Below are positions 26,314-35,014 of a DNA stretch of 53,934 nt, piece after piece. Position numbers and translations under genes: made by a program. Under the pieces are notes generated by a model. The model worked only from the letters and a program-made list of their open reading frames with translations. It ran no database searches and was not told the DNA's origin. Source of the DNA: Thermoproteota archaeon (GTDB lineage: Archaea; Thermoproteota; Thermoprotei_A; Sulfolobales; Desulfurococcaceae); assembly GCA_030550615.1 (NCBI GenBank), contig JAUQPA010000005.1, forward strand, positions 1 through 53,934, read 5' to 3'. How positions within the stretch are numbered: the first letter of the stretch is position 1; each line of letters begins with the position of its first letter.

Positions 26314-27642
26314 TCAAACCTCAGGTTTCGTTACTGGAATATCTTGCAACATTATAAATGGAGTTCTCGTAGGTATTCTAACTTCCCACCAAGATATATC
26401 GAATCTCTCGCGACTAGCCCCTGCAACATTTTTCATTAATTTCGGAAAACTTGTAGCAATACGAATTCTACCTCCATGACCAATTATTTCACCATTATTA
26501 ATAACCAGGACCATGTCTCGTGAAACTGTTGAGAAATATCCTTCATAATAGTTTTGAAGCCTTGTATACCAGTTGTTAAGTATGAATAATCCACTTCTCA
26601 CCTCAGGTATCAATTCTTCCTCCCTGAGGGCGCCTTCATTGATCTCCAAGTTCCACGGTAATGGTCTGATCCATCCAGCATTTCCACTAGTTTTAACCCC
26701 CATTTTCTGCGCTGTGCCACTATTGTGGAGTATGTTTTTAACCACACCGTTTTCTATGATTGGTTTATCGTAAGTTTCAACGCCTTCATCATCAAAACTA
26801 CGAGTATTTGGTAGCATCACGTCTCTTGGTTTATCATATAGTGAAAACGACTCGGCCCCTATTTTTTCACCAGTCTTATATTTTGCGAAAACAGAGAACC
26901 CTGTCATAACGTTCAAAGCTGATGCCATAGAAGCTACGTAGTTGAATAAGTTGCCTGCAACTAATGGCGATATTATAATGTCATATACGCCAGGTGTTAT
27001 ATCGACTTTATTATTCGTTAACGTAGCATAATATCCAGCTCTTTCACCTACTTCCCTTATTTTCTCAATTGATAGTCTTGTTGATCCATGAGCCCAGTGT
27101 CCACTGAAATCTCCTTTGAAAGCTCTTGCATAAGCTTCTACGCTCGTTGTTTTCTCCTCACATTGGAAACCTCTACTGGTTACTAGAGATGTATTTGTTT
27201 TAGTTAGGGTTATTGCGCCAGCTACTCGATCTACCCCATGAGACATGGATGCATCGATAACTTCTTCGACAAGTTTGCCTGGATCATTCATGAAATCAAC
27301 AACCTTCGGGTCATAAGCATCTTTTAAAGGAGCACACCTACCAGGTTCCGGCAGTGAAGCGTAGATCTCCGATTCTTCAACTCTGTCTGCTAATTCGAGT
27401 ACTTCTTCCGCGTTCTTAATGATATAAATGGGGTCTTTGGTTTCAAACTGAAGGATCCATAATCTACCGGATTTAACTAGCCTTAATCTGATGCTTGTTT
27501 CAAGCCAGGTTTGAGTAATAGAAGGTTCTGTGTTCCATAGTTTAATCATTGTGCTTTCTTTCTCGGTAATCAACACTGCTACTTCATCAAAATACTTAGA
27601 TACGGCTTTGATAATAGATTGAGCTAAGTCTAAACCACTCAT
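26314..27642 (-). CDS. tldE: TldE/PmbA-like protein of the TldD/TldE protease pair
   Basis: A non-metal-binding TldE (PmbA)-type partner that with TldD forms a heterodimeric metallopeptidase degrading small or unfolded peptides. It lacks HExxxH. Family features include AYARAFKGDFSGHWAHGS near 165-182, GVYDIIISPLVAGNLFNY (near 218), a long SYDKP/NTRSFDDEGV segment, and NWYTRLQNYYEGYFS near the end. Length 442 is normal. GGTG lies 7 nt before the ATG, and it overlaps the tldD stop by 4 nt, so the subunits are translationally coupled. Confidence 0.92.
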   Translation of the reverse strand: MSGLDLAQSIIKAVSKYFDEVAVLITEKESTMIKLWNTEPSITQTWLETSIRLRLVKSGRLWILQFETKDPIYIIKNAEEVLELADRVEESEIYASLPEPGRCAPLKDAYDPKVVDFMNDPGKLVEEVIDASMSHGVDRVAGAITLTKTNTSLVTSRGFQCEEKTTSVEAYARAFKGDFSGHWAHGSTRLSIEKIREVGERAGYYATLTNNKVDITPGVYDIIISPLVAGNLFNYVASMASALNVMTGFSVFAKYKTGEKIGAESFSLYDKPRDVMLPNTRSFDDEGVETYDKPIIENGVVKNILHNSGTAQKMGVKTSGNAGWIRPLPWNLEINEGALREEELIPEVRSGLFILNNWYTRLQNYYEGYFSTVSRDMVLVINNGEIIGHGGRIRIATSFPKLMKNVAGASRERFDISWWEVRIPTRTPFIMLQDIPVTKPEV

Positions 27643-29078
27643 TTCAATACACCAACTTTTATTTTATTTAACCTGGTGTTTGGTCCTCCAAACCATACGG
27701 GCACACCCTGCGACGGTTCTCCTTTACCACATGTTCCTGGATAAAACTCGAGGTTTCTATCCACGTTCACAATGTTACTATAAAACCAACCCGTTGTAAA
27801 TTCAAGCACAGGATTCAGTACTGGTTCCGCTATTTCACCATTTCTTATAATGTATGACTCTAAACCAACATATCTTTGATTCCATCGTGCATCATCTATA
27901 TTCCACTCCATGTAGGATTTCACGTAGATACCAAGGTGAATATCTTCTATCAACTCCTCGAATTTCAATGTACCTGGAGCTAGATAAGTATTACTCATTC
28001 TTATGATAGGTTCAGATGCGTAATCCATAGCTCTCGAAGCACCATTACTATTTGTACCAAACAACGTAGCAGTATGCCTATTGTGAAGAGGTTCATGCAA
28101 AGTTCCCTCCTTGTAGAGGTAACGTGGTCTTGCACGAACACATTCATCATCATACAGATAGAACCCGTAGCTTCCGGGAATAGTGGGGTCTTCTATCACG
28201 GTAGCATGTTCGTTTCCTACCTTGAATTTCCCTATCATATCTGGTTTAACATAGGATTCCCCTGCTTGTGCTGCTTCACGACCAAGAATTCTATCGGCTT
28301 CCATGGGGTGCCCTGCTGACTCGTGAACTATTAACCCCACGACCTCTGGCCCCAGTACAACATCCACTTTTTCCCCGGGAGGAGTTGTGCCTTTCACAAG
28401 AACGTTTTCTAGCTTCATTAATTCATTCATTACTACCTCATCTACTTTCCATTCATTAATTAACTCGCTTCCACCGGAGCCGCCGAATTCTCTAAATCTC
28501 TGCAGTACTCTGTCTTGGTAAAATAACGTGCTACCTATAGATACATATAAACGAGGTATTCTCGACTCTACAGCACCTCCATCAGATGTAACTACGAGCT
28601 TCTCCTGTATAGAGACTCTGAGGGAATTCAACATTGAAGGTAATTTAGCTTCTCTTAAAGCCCCCCGCGAGGATTTGTAGATGCTTAGTAGTAATTGAAC
28701 AGCTTCATCAACCTTGAGATCTAGTAACGGTTTTTTCTCCACGACCGAGTATTTAGCCTTACCTAATCTTTCCTTTGAAAACTCAATTCGTCTTCTCCTG
28801 AATCTACTTGTTGCTTTAGCTCTAGTAATCGCTTTTTCAACTACTTCAAGTACTTTTTCTAGAGTTAAATTATTAGTTGATGCAAAACCTAAAGATCCTT
28901 CCACGAGAACCCTTATTCCAACACCTTTAAACCTACTTCGAGATATGCCTATTACCTTGTCATTACGTATAGTCACGGAGTAGCCATAATCATCTTGTAA
29001 TCTCGCTTCAACGTACTCAGCTCCAAGGTCTAGTCCTCTGTCAATAGCCTTCATTAGTAAGGTTTCATCCTGGGTCAA
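27639..29078 (-). CDS. tldD: TldD-family metalloprotease catalytic subunit
   Basis: The zinc-bearing subunit of TldD/TldE. The zinc motif HESAGH sits in GLIVHESAGHPMEADRILG near residue 252, and the distal GTCGKGEPSQGVPV near 450 holds the conserved cysteine/glycine loop. The N-terminal region (1-210) contains DKVIGISRSRFKGVGIRVLV, typical of the family. 479 residues. TTG start; the sequence upstream (GGTGGTGAT) supplies GGTG 5 nt before it. First gene of the tldD-tldE operon. Confidence 0.94.
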   Translation of the reverse strand: MTQDETLLMKAIDRGLDLGAEYVEARLQDDYGYSVTIRNDKVIGISRSRFKGVGIRVLVEGSLGFASTNNLTLEKVLEVVEKAITRAKATSRFRRRRIEFSKERLGKAKYSVVEKKPLLDLKVDEAVQLLLSIYKSSRGALREAKLPSMLNSLRVSIQEKLVVTSDGGAVESRIPRLYVSIGSTLFYQDRVLQRFREFGGSGGSELINEWKVDEVVMNELMKLENVLVKGTTPPGEKVDVVLGPEVVGLIVHESAGHPMEADRILGREAAQAGESYVKPDMIGKFKVGNEHATVIEDPTIPGSYGFYLYDDECVRARPRYLYKEGTLHEPLHNRHTATLFGTNSNGASRAMDYASEPIIRMSNTYLAPGTLKFEELIEDIHLGIYVKSYMEWNIDDARWNQRYVGLESYIIRNGEIAEPVLNPVLEFTTGWFYSNIVNVDRNLEFYPGTCGKGEPSQGVPVWFGGPNTRLNKIKVGVLK

Positions 29079-29145
29079 ATCACCACCTGAACTCCATGAA
29101 TAATATAATCAAGTATAATTAAAATACTTAATGATCAAATGTGAT

Positions 29146-29694
29146 TTAAAACCCAATTAATTTTATTAAAAGACTGATCAGAGCGGCTGATCCTATCACT
29201 ACAATTGGATGTAATTTCAGTGTCAGCATTAATATGGCGAAAATAATAAACATTGATGTAGCCACAAAGTCCACTACACCGCTTTTTACTAATGTGCTAT
29301 TAGCTAGCCTGATCAATGCATATAGGATGATTGCTAATACCGCTGCATTTATGCCTCGGAAAACTGCTTTTGCTATCCAATGATCCATGTATGGCCTCAA
29401 AGACATGACGATACCTAGGATCACTATGTAACACGGTAGAACAATACCAAGTGTTGCCAGTATTGAACCAGGTATTCCTTTCAATACGTAACCAACCCAT
29501 GTAGCGGCATTTATAGCTATGGGTCCAGGGGTGCTTTCAGCTATTCCAATTATGCTTAAGAATTCTTCCTCACTTATCCATTTCTTTTCCTCTACTAGAA
29601 CCCTATAGTATATTCCTATCCCTCCATAACCTCCTCCAAACATTATGAATCCTATTTTCAAAAATTCAAGAAACAACTCTAGGTATGAAACCAT
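29146..29694 (-). CDS. Half-size chromate transporter (ChrA/CHR family)
   Basis: One CHR domain of the chromate ion transporter family, membrane-embedded. FGGGYGGIGIYYRVLVEE near residue 20 and AESTPGPIAINAATWVGY near 52 are the family signatures; five to six hydrophobic segments follow. Full ChrA proteins have two such halves, and short ones normally occur as adjacent pairs; here only one half is present and no partner adjoins. ATG 29694 is chosen because GGTG lies 7 nt upstream. Transported substrate may not be chromate in this organism. Confidence 0.85.
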   Translation of the reverse strand: MVSYLELFLEFLKIGFIMFGGGYGGIGIYYRVLVEEKKWISEEEFLSIIGIAESTPGPIAINAATWVGYVLKGIPGSILATLGIVLPCYIVILGIVMSLRPYMDHWIAKAVFRGINAAVLAIILYALIRLANSTLVKSGVVDFVATSMFIIFAILMLTLKLHPIVVIGSAALISLLIKLIGF

Positions 29695-29811
29695 GGTTGA
29701 ACACCTAAGTTCTCCGTTCATCGAACACCTCGGTATTCTAGGATAAATAATCGGGTAAGTATTATATTTTTATTTTTGAGACCATTAACCAACACACTTG
29801 AGGTGCTTTGT

Positions 29812-31206
29812 TTGAGTTCAGAAAAACTATTGGAGTTTTTCCAGCCCGAAAGCGTTGCAATAATTGGTGCAACACCGAAAGAGGGAAAAGTTGGAAGAGC
29901 TATACTGGAGAATTTCATTAAGAAATTTAAGGGAAGAATATATCCAGTGAATCCACAATACGATGAAATACTTGGTTTAAAGTGCTATAGAAATATCAAA
30001 GACCTACCAGAATCACCTGATCTAGCAGTTATAGCTATACCTGCTCAACATGTACCTTCAGCTCTGATGGAATTAGGAGAAAAAGGATGCAAAGCAGCTA
30101 TCATTATCAGTGGAGGCTTCAGGGAGACGGGAACACAAGAAGGTGCAAAACTAGAAAATGAACTAGTAGAGATATCAAAGAAGTATAATATAAGAGTAAT
30201 TGGACCAAACTGCATTGGGGTATTCGATAACTGGAGCGGTGTTGACACGTTTTTCACAACAAAGATGAGGAGACCTCCCCGTGGATATGTTGGATTCATA
30301 AGTCAAAGCGGTGCTTTTGCAACAGCCTTGATGGATTGGATGGCTTATCATGAAATAGGAGTTTCCAGAGCCATAAGTTATGGAAACAAAATTGATGTTG
30401 ACGATGTGGATCTACTCGAGTTTCTTGGCGAAGACGATAAAACAAGAGTAATACTCATGTACGTGGAGGGATTAAAGGAAAACCGCGGCAAATCATTCAT
30501 AGAAACAGCGAGAAAAGTTACTCTTAAAAAACCGGTAATAGTGTATAAAGCTGGGAAAACAAGTAGAGGAGGCCGTGCAGCATCAAGTCACACTGCTGCC
30601 TTAGCGGGTGATTATTCAGTATATAGAGCCGCGTTTAAACAAGCCGGGGTAATCGAAGCAGAAAGCTTCGATGAGATGATGGATGTTGTGAGAATTTTCC
30701 TAGATCAACCATTGATGAGGGGGAACAGGGTATATGTAGTCACGGATGCTGGTGGCGTAGGAGTAATGTTAACAGACGCGCTAACGAAGAACGGTTTTGA
30801 ACTACCCATTACCCCGCCCGACCTCAAGGAGCAACTTAAACGCATTCTGCCTCCACACTGTATCGTAGAAAACCCCATAGATCTCACAGGAGATACGGAT
30901 GATGAAAGATACATAAGAGTTCTAGACTTATTAGCGAAAAGAGACGATGTTGATGCTATTGTAGTAGTAGCATTACCACAAGTACCGGGGTTGAAAGGAA
31001 CATTTATCGAATACCTCGCTAAATTAAAAAAGGAGTGTAATAAACCTATAGTTGCTCTTACCATAGGAAGCGAGGTCTCCATGGAAACAGCTAGAAAACT
31101 AAGAGAAAATGGTATCACGGTTTTCGAATCCCCAGAGAGACTTGCAAATGCCTTAAAAGCTCTTAGAGACTATAGCTTATATGTGATTAAGCACATGGTT
31201 GATTAA
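29812..31206 (+). CDS. acdA: ADP-forming acetate/acyl-CoA ligase, alpha subunit
   Basis: The CoA-binding, histidine-phosphorylated subunit of the archaeal enzyme that converts acetyl- (or other acyl-) CoA, ADP and phosphate to the acid, CoA and ATP, the main substrate-level phosphorylation step in peptide and sugar fermenters. VAIIGATPKEGKVGRAIL (near 15) is the CoA-binding loop. IGPNCIG and FISQSGAFATA follow, and the phospho-histidine lies in SSHTAALAGDYSVY (near 256). TTG 29812 is chosen because GAGGTG lies 6 nt upstream and the family starts there; 464 residues is typical. Operon with the beta subunit. Confidence 0.94.
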   Translation: MSSEKLLEFFQPESVAIIGATPKEGKVGRAILENFIKKFKGRIYPVNPQYDEILGLKCYRNIKDLPESPDLAVIAIPAQHVPSALMELGEKGCKAAIIISGGFRETGTQEGAKLENELVEISKKYNIRVIGPNCIGVFDNWSGVDTFFTTKMRRPPRGYVGFISQSGAFATALMDWMAYHEIGVSRAISYGNKIDVDDVDLLEFLGEDDKTRVILMYVEGLKENRGKSFIETARKVTLKKPVIVYKAGKTSRGGRAASSHTAALAGDYSVYRAAFKQAGVIEAESFDEMMDVVRIFLDQPLMRGNRVYVVTDAGGVGVMLTDALTKNGFELPITPPDLKEQLKRILPPHCIVENPIDLTGDTDDERYIRVLDLLAKRDDVDAIVVVALPQVPGLKGTFIEYLAKLKKECNKPIVALTIGSEVSMETARKLRENGITVFESPERLANALKALRDYSLYVIKHMVD

Positions 31207-31207
31207 A

Positions 31208-31912
31208 ATGATGCCTAGAAAAATCATTGAAAACGCTTTAAATGAAAACAGAACTAAGCTCTTGGAACACGAGGCCTTCGAAATAGCGAAGTACTATGGT
31301 ATCCCAACACCCAATGCTGTACTAGTGAAAACGCCGGAAGAAGCATACGATTTAGCTGATAAAATAGGTTATCCACTAGTTCTGAAAATTGTTTCTCCCG
31401 ATATAACACATAAAAGTGATGTAGGAGGAGTAAAACTAGGCTTAAAGAATAAAGAAGAGGTATCAGAAGCTGTCAAGGAAATGTTAAAAACGGTTCAGTC
31501 GAGAGCCCCTAATGCAAGAATAGCAGGTATAATAATGTATAAAATGGCTCCACCGGGATTAGAAGTTATTGTAGGAGGAGTTCGCGACGATGTTTTCGGA
31601 GCGGTTGTAATGTTTGGTCTTGGCGGAATATTTGTTGAGGTCCTACGCGATGTTTCATTTAGAATTTCACCAGTATCCCTCGATGATGCTCTAGAGATGA
31701 TAAATGAAATAAAATCTGCAACTATATTGAATGGCTTCCGTGGTCAACCCCCAGCCGACAAGCATGCCATAGCTGATATCATTGTTAAAACATCCAAGCT
31801 CTTAATGGAGAACCAGGAAATAGAATCAATAGACCTAAATCCCGTAATAGCGTATTCTCAAGGTGCTCTAGCAGTTGACGTAAGAATAGTATTGAAAAGG
31901 GGCAATAAATGA
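31208..31912 (+). CDS. acdB: ADP-forming acetate/acyl-CoA ligase, beta subunit
   Basis: The ATP-grasp subunit that takes phosphate from the alpha-subunit histidine to make ATP. Features in order: EHEAFEIAKYYGIPTP (near 20), YPLVLKIVSPDITHKSDVGGVKLGL (near 58-82), VGGVRDDVFGAVVMFGLGGIFVE (near 120-142) and the terminal ESIDLNPVIA. 234 residues matches the two-subunit archaeal form. The ATG at 31208 lies 1 nt after the alpha stop. It overlaps the following coiled-coil gene in ATGA, so three genes share one message. Confidence 0.94.
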   Translation: MMPRKIIENALNENRTKLLEHEAFEIAKYYGIPTPNAVLVKTPEEAYDLADKIGYPLVLKIVSPDITHKSDVGGVKLGLKNKEEVSEAVKEMLKTVQSRAPNARIAGIIMYKMAPPGLEVIVGGVRDDVFGAVVMFGLGGIFVEVLRDVSFRISPVSLDDALEMINEIKSATILNGFRGQPPADKHAIADIIVKTSKLLMENQEIESIDLNPVIAYSQGALAVDVRIVLKRGNK

Positions 31913-32823
31913 ATTATACCGGTAACATCGAGGAATTAGCTAAGAGAGCGGAAGAACTATCTCGAGAAATCTATGAGACCCGAGAATACGTTAAGCAATT
32001 AAAAGAAAGAAAAAACACTCTCTTCGATGAGCTAAATAAACTCAAAGTAGAGAAAAACAAACTCCTAGAAGAAATTAGAAAAGTTAAAAATGACATTAGA
32101 GCTGTTCGCGAGGAAAGAAGAAAACTAATAGACGAGTACAAGAAAATCTCCGAGGAGCGGAAAGAAGAAGTACTACAAGCTAAGCTCCTGAAGGAATTGC
32201 TATCTAACAAAAATGCTGAATTACAAGCGTTATCCAAGGAGAATAGGATACCTATTAGCGTTCTGAAGAAGAAAATAGAAGAAATCGAGTGGACTCTTCA
32301 AACAAACGTTCTTCCACAAGAAAAAGAAAATGAATTAATCAGGAAACTAAAAGCCTACAATCAGTTACTAAATCGAGCATTAACCGCTAGGGAGCGGAAA
32401 GAGGAAGTACTTGAGCTGAGAGCTACGTATATTTCGACAAGAGCAAAAATAAATGATTTAACAGCTAAACTCAAAAAACTAAGAGAAACCATTAACGAGA
32501 AAACAAATAGAGTGAACATGCTTAAGGAAAAACTAAATGAAATAGTTTCAAAATATACAAATATAAAAACCGATATCGAAAACAAGAGAAAAGAACTCGA
32601 GAAATGCAATAATGAAATAACAGTTAGTATTTCTAAGTTAAACTCTCTTCGAGAACAATATCAAAAAACCTTGGAAGAAATCGAAAAAGCAAAAACTCTT
32701 TCAGCTATAAGTGAGAAAAGATCCAGAATTGCAAAGGACATTGAACAACGTGGTAGAAAGCGGATAACTCTTGATGAGCTGAAAATAATGTATGGAAGCC
32801 CCGAAGAACTAGAAGAAAATTAG
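31909..32823 (+). CDS. Archaeal coiled-coil protein (COG1340-like)
   Basis: A 304-residue, almost wholly coiled-coil protein. Heptads run from residue 8 to about 270, broken near 110-125 (KENRIPISVLKKKIEEIEWTLQ) by a short turn suggesting an antiparallel hairpin. The family is widespread in archaea but uncharacterised. The C-terminal 30 residues (RKRITLDELKIMYGSPEELEE) are the most conserved-looking, non-coiled part. It overlaps acdB by 4 nt, yet no link to acyl-CoA metabolism is known; a structural or chromosome-associated role is equally possible. Its stop overlaps that of uppS on the other strand. Confidence 0.8.
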   Translation: MNYTGNIEELAKRAEELSREIYETREYVKQLKERKNTLFDELNKLKVEKNKLLEEIRKVKNDIRAVREERRKLIDEYKKISEERKEEVLQAKLLKELLSNKNAELQALSKENRIPISVLKKKIEEIEWTLQTNVLPQEKENELIRKLKAYNQLLNRALTARERKEEVLELRATYISTRAKINDLTAKLKKLRETINEKTNRVNMLKEKLNEIVSKYTNIKTDIENKRKELEKCNNEITVSISKLNSLREQYQKTLEEIEKAKTLSAISEKRSRIAKDIEQRGRKRITLDELKIMYGSPEELEEN

Positions 32824-33638
32824 CGTCCAAATCTTCTTTCTCTCATTTGATAACTTCTTATAGCTCTCCAAAAATCGATTTTCCTGAAGTCAGGCCAGTA
32901 TACGTCACAGAAGTATAGTTCACTATAAGCTGAATGCCACAATAAGAAATTGCTTATTCTCTCTTCACCGCTAGTTCTAATAATTAGATCTAGGTCCGGT
33001 ATACCACCTGTATACAGGTATTTAGTAAAAGTATCTTCGTTTATGTCACATGGCTTTAATAAACCCTTCTCGACGTCTTCGGCAATGGACCTCACTGCAT
33101 CTATTATTTCCTGCCGACCCCCATAGCATAACGCTATTGTTAAAACATACTTTTCATGATCTGCCGTTGATTCCATAACTTTCTTCACCAGCTCCCTTAG
33201 TTTCTCTGGAACATGCTCTAGTCTCCCTACGACGAGGATTTTCACCCTGTTTCTGTATATTTCCGGTGTATTCATGAGCTCGGTTAAAGCTGTCTCCATG
33301 ATTTTAAATAGATTCTCGCGTTCCACCGGGCTTCTATGTAGGCAATTCTCCGTGCTCATGGCAAATATGGTTACATAAGGAATTTTCAAATCCCAGATCC
33401 ATCTCAACACATCCTTTACCTTCCTGTACCCATGGTAGTGCCCATTTGTTGTATTTAATCCTTTTTCTTTTGCCCATCTCCTATTTCCATCTGGTATTAT
33501 CCCAATATGCCTGGGGAATGGGCCGTTTTTTATCTGTAACCACAGCCACTTCTCATATAGCTTATATATAGGTCCACTAAGCTTGAAACCTATTTTTAAC
33601 AATGCTGATTCATATCTTCGTCTCCGTGGTCTACTCAT
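32820..33638 (-). CDS. uppS: cis-Prenyltransferase (polyprenyl diphosphate synthase, UppS family)
   Basis: Adds isopentenyl units in cis to make the long polyprenyl phosphate that carries glycans, here probably for N-glycosylation and the S-layer. The catalytic segment HIGIIPDGNRRWAKEKG is near residues 40-56. GHYHGYRKVKDVLRW, FAMSTENCLHRS, LCYGGRQEI, LIIRTSGEERISNFLLW and AYSELYF complete the family set. 272 residues with a basic N-terminal extension. It is divergent from rps8e, with a TATA-rich gap of about 100 nt. Confidence 0.94.
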   Translation of the reverse strand: MSRPRRRRYESALLKIGFKLSGPIYKLYEKWLWLQIKNGPFPRHIGIIPDGNRRWAKEKGLNTTNGHYHGYRKVKDVLRWIWDLKIPYVTIFAMSTENCLHRSPVERENLFKIMETALTELMNTPEIYRNRVKILVVGRLEHVPEKLRELVKKVMESTADHEKYVLTIALCYGGRQEIIDAVRSIAEDVEKGLLKPCDINEDTFTKYLYTGGIPDLDLIIRTSGEERISNFLLWHSAYSELYFCDVYWPDFRKIDFWRAIRSYQMRERRFGR

Positions 33639-33736
33639 GTTGAACCCTTGATGTTATTAATGTTAATTTATAAACAGGTCTTATCGTACAATATTTTAAA
33701 GCCGGTAAATAATTGTTAAACACTGGTGCATTACCT

Positions 33737-34123
33737 ATGGCTTATTACCAAGGTAATGATCTAAGGAAACCAACTGGCGGATTAAAAGGAGAACATAGAA
33801 AAAAGAGAAAATATGAGCTTGGATCACCGCCAACCAAAACAGTGTTGTCGAATAAGGAGGAGAGAAAAATCGAAAGAGTACGTGGAGGCAATGTAAAAGT
33901 AAAACTAAAAGAAGCAGCATACGTGAACGTTGCACTAGGCGAAGGTTCTATAAAGAAAGCTCGTATATTAGATGTTGTTGAAACACCAGAGAATCCTCAA
34001 AATTCCAAGTTTAAAATCATCTCCAAAGGATCGGTGGTTAAAACCGAGCTCGGATTAGTAAAAATAACATCGAGACCGGGCCAAGATGGTGTTTTAAACG
34101 GAATCTTAATACGTAGAGAGTAG
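33737..34123 (+). CDS. rps8e: 30S ribosomal protein S8e
   Basis: A basic small-subunit protein of archaea and eukaryotes. DLRKPTGGLKGEHRKKRKYELGS... at the N-terminus and VVKTELGLVKITSRPGQDGVLNGILI at the C-terminus are diagnostic. The internal ATG 33737 is preferred over TTG 33713 because GGTG lies 8 nt upstream and S8e begins MAYYQGND; that gives 128 residues. It precedes srp19 by 10 nt on the same strand, probably one transcript. Confidence 0.95.
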   Translation: MAYYQGNDLRKPTGGLKGEHRKKRKYELGSPPTKTVLSNKEERKIERVRGGNVKVKLKEAAYVNVALGEGSIKKARILDVVETPENPQNSKFKIISKGSVVKTELGLVKITSRPGQDGVLNGILIRRE

Positions 34124-34133
34124 TAAGTAAAGC

Positions 34134-34445
34134 TTGGGATTTATAGTGAGCAGAGAATACAAGGGTTCCCGCATAGTTGTATACCCCTCGTATTTTAATG
34201 CAAATTTATCCAGGAAGAAAGGTCGTAGAGTGCCGTTGAAGTTATCTATACCCAATCCTATTTTGAGCGATATTGAGAAAATATGTAAACAACTGGGGTT
34301 AAATCCACTGGTAGAACAAGATAAATCCCATCCTCGAAACCCTCTTCAAAAAGGTAGAATAATCGTGGATAAACGCGGAAGTAAATTAAAAACTATTTAT
34401 TTAATTGCCAGTGAATTGAAAAAACACCATCAGAAGTCTCGGTGA
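34134..34445 (+). CDS. srp19: Signal recognition particle protein SRP19
   Basis: Binds 7S RNA and prepares it for SRP54 in co-translational membrane targeting. The 103-residue sequence has RIVVYPSYFNANLSRKKGRRVP (near 13-34), the helix PNPILSDIEKICKQLGLNP, and HPRNPLQKGRIIVD, all typical. A TTG start at 34134 is used; a GTG at 34146 is also possible, and neither has a clear Shine-Dalgarno, so translation may be coupled to rps8e. Confidence 0.92.
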   Translation: MGFIVSREYKGSRIVVYPSYFNANLSRKKGRRVPLKLSIPNPILSDIEKICKQLGLNPLVEQDKSHPRNPLQKGRIIVDKRGSKLKTIYLIASELKKHHQKSR

Positions 34446-34733
34446 AACAACTGCTTGTATGTATTACGATAATCTAAAGTTTTTAAGTATAGAATGTCGC
34501 AATTGAAGTACTAGGGGTAATACATCATATTACTAACTACATGAGGTTTTACTGATAAACAACTTGTTCGTAGATAAAATAAATAAATCAATAAAATGCT
34601 GTATTATTTGATCTTGTAATTAAATATTTAAATAATCTTATAACGTACGTGTGTTAACTTATTGGATTAGAACTAGAAAGATGTTTTTTATTTACTAATA
34701 ACACTAGCTATCTAATGGTCCTACGGTGATGAT
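34446..34733. other. A+T-rich gap of 288 nt before gar1
   Basis: No credible ORF in any frame. It contains a perfect 6-bp inverted repeat, GTAATA-CATCA-TATTAC, at 34517-34533, and a downstream CTGA (34552-34555) near an imperfect box-C-like ACATGAG, too closely spaced for a C/D sRNA. The last 100 nt hold A+T-rich candidates for the gar1 promoter. GGTG at 34724-34727 is the gar1 Shine-Dalgarno element. Confidence 0.45.
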
Positions 34734-35003
34734 ATGAGATTACTTGGTATAGCTGATATCTATAACAAGGAAGGATATCTCTTGATCAAACCCCACGTTG
34801 GTCAAGTACTAAAGTATGTTGGCGCGGAAGTTCACGATAGTATGGGAAGGAAGATAGGTAGAGTTATAGATGTAATTGGACGCACTGATGATCCTAGGTT
34901 AGTGGTAAAATTAAATTATCGCGATATAGGGGAATTTCTAGCTAATAGAAAAGAAAGAGTGTACTTTACTCTTCCGTGGAAAGCGAGAAAAGCAAGGAAA
35001 TAG
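34734..35003 (+). CDS. gar1: H/ACA RNP subunit Gar1
   Basis: A beta-barrel protein that binds Cbf5 and assists pseudouridine synthesis guided by H/ACA RNAs. The 89 residues contain the Gar1 core: GAEVHDSMGRKIGRVIDVIGRTDDPRLVVKL (about 30-60), then a C-terminal strand and short basic tail. GGTG lies 5 nt before the ATG. The adjacent tfb gene is a recurrent archaeal arrangement; here they are 11 nt apart when the internal tfb ATG is used. Confidence 0.93.
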   Translation: MRLLGIADIYNKEGYLLIKPHVGQVLKYVGAEVHDSMGRKIGRVIDVIGRTDDPRLVVKLNYRDIGEFLANRKERVYFTLPWKARKARK

Positions 35004-35014
35004 GTGTAAACAAC

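Noticed and set aside
30705-31118. 137-codon minus-strand frame inside acdA
   Set aside because: Lies opposite conserved ligase codons; composition typical of antisense frames.
34517-34533. GTAATA/TATTAC hairpin before gar1, considered as an operator or terminator
   Set aside because: Too A+T-rich and too far from a start or stop to assign a function; noted only as gap content.
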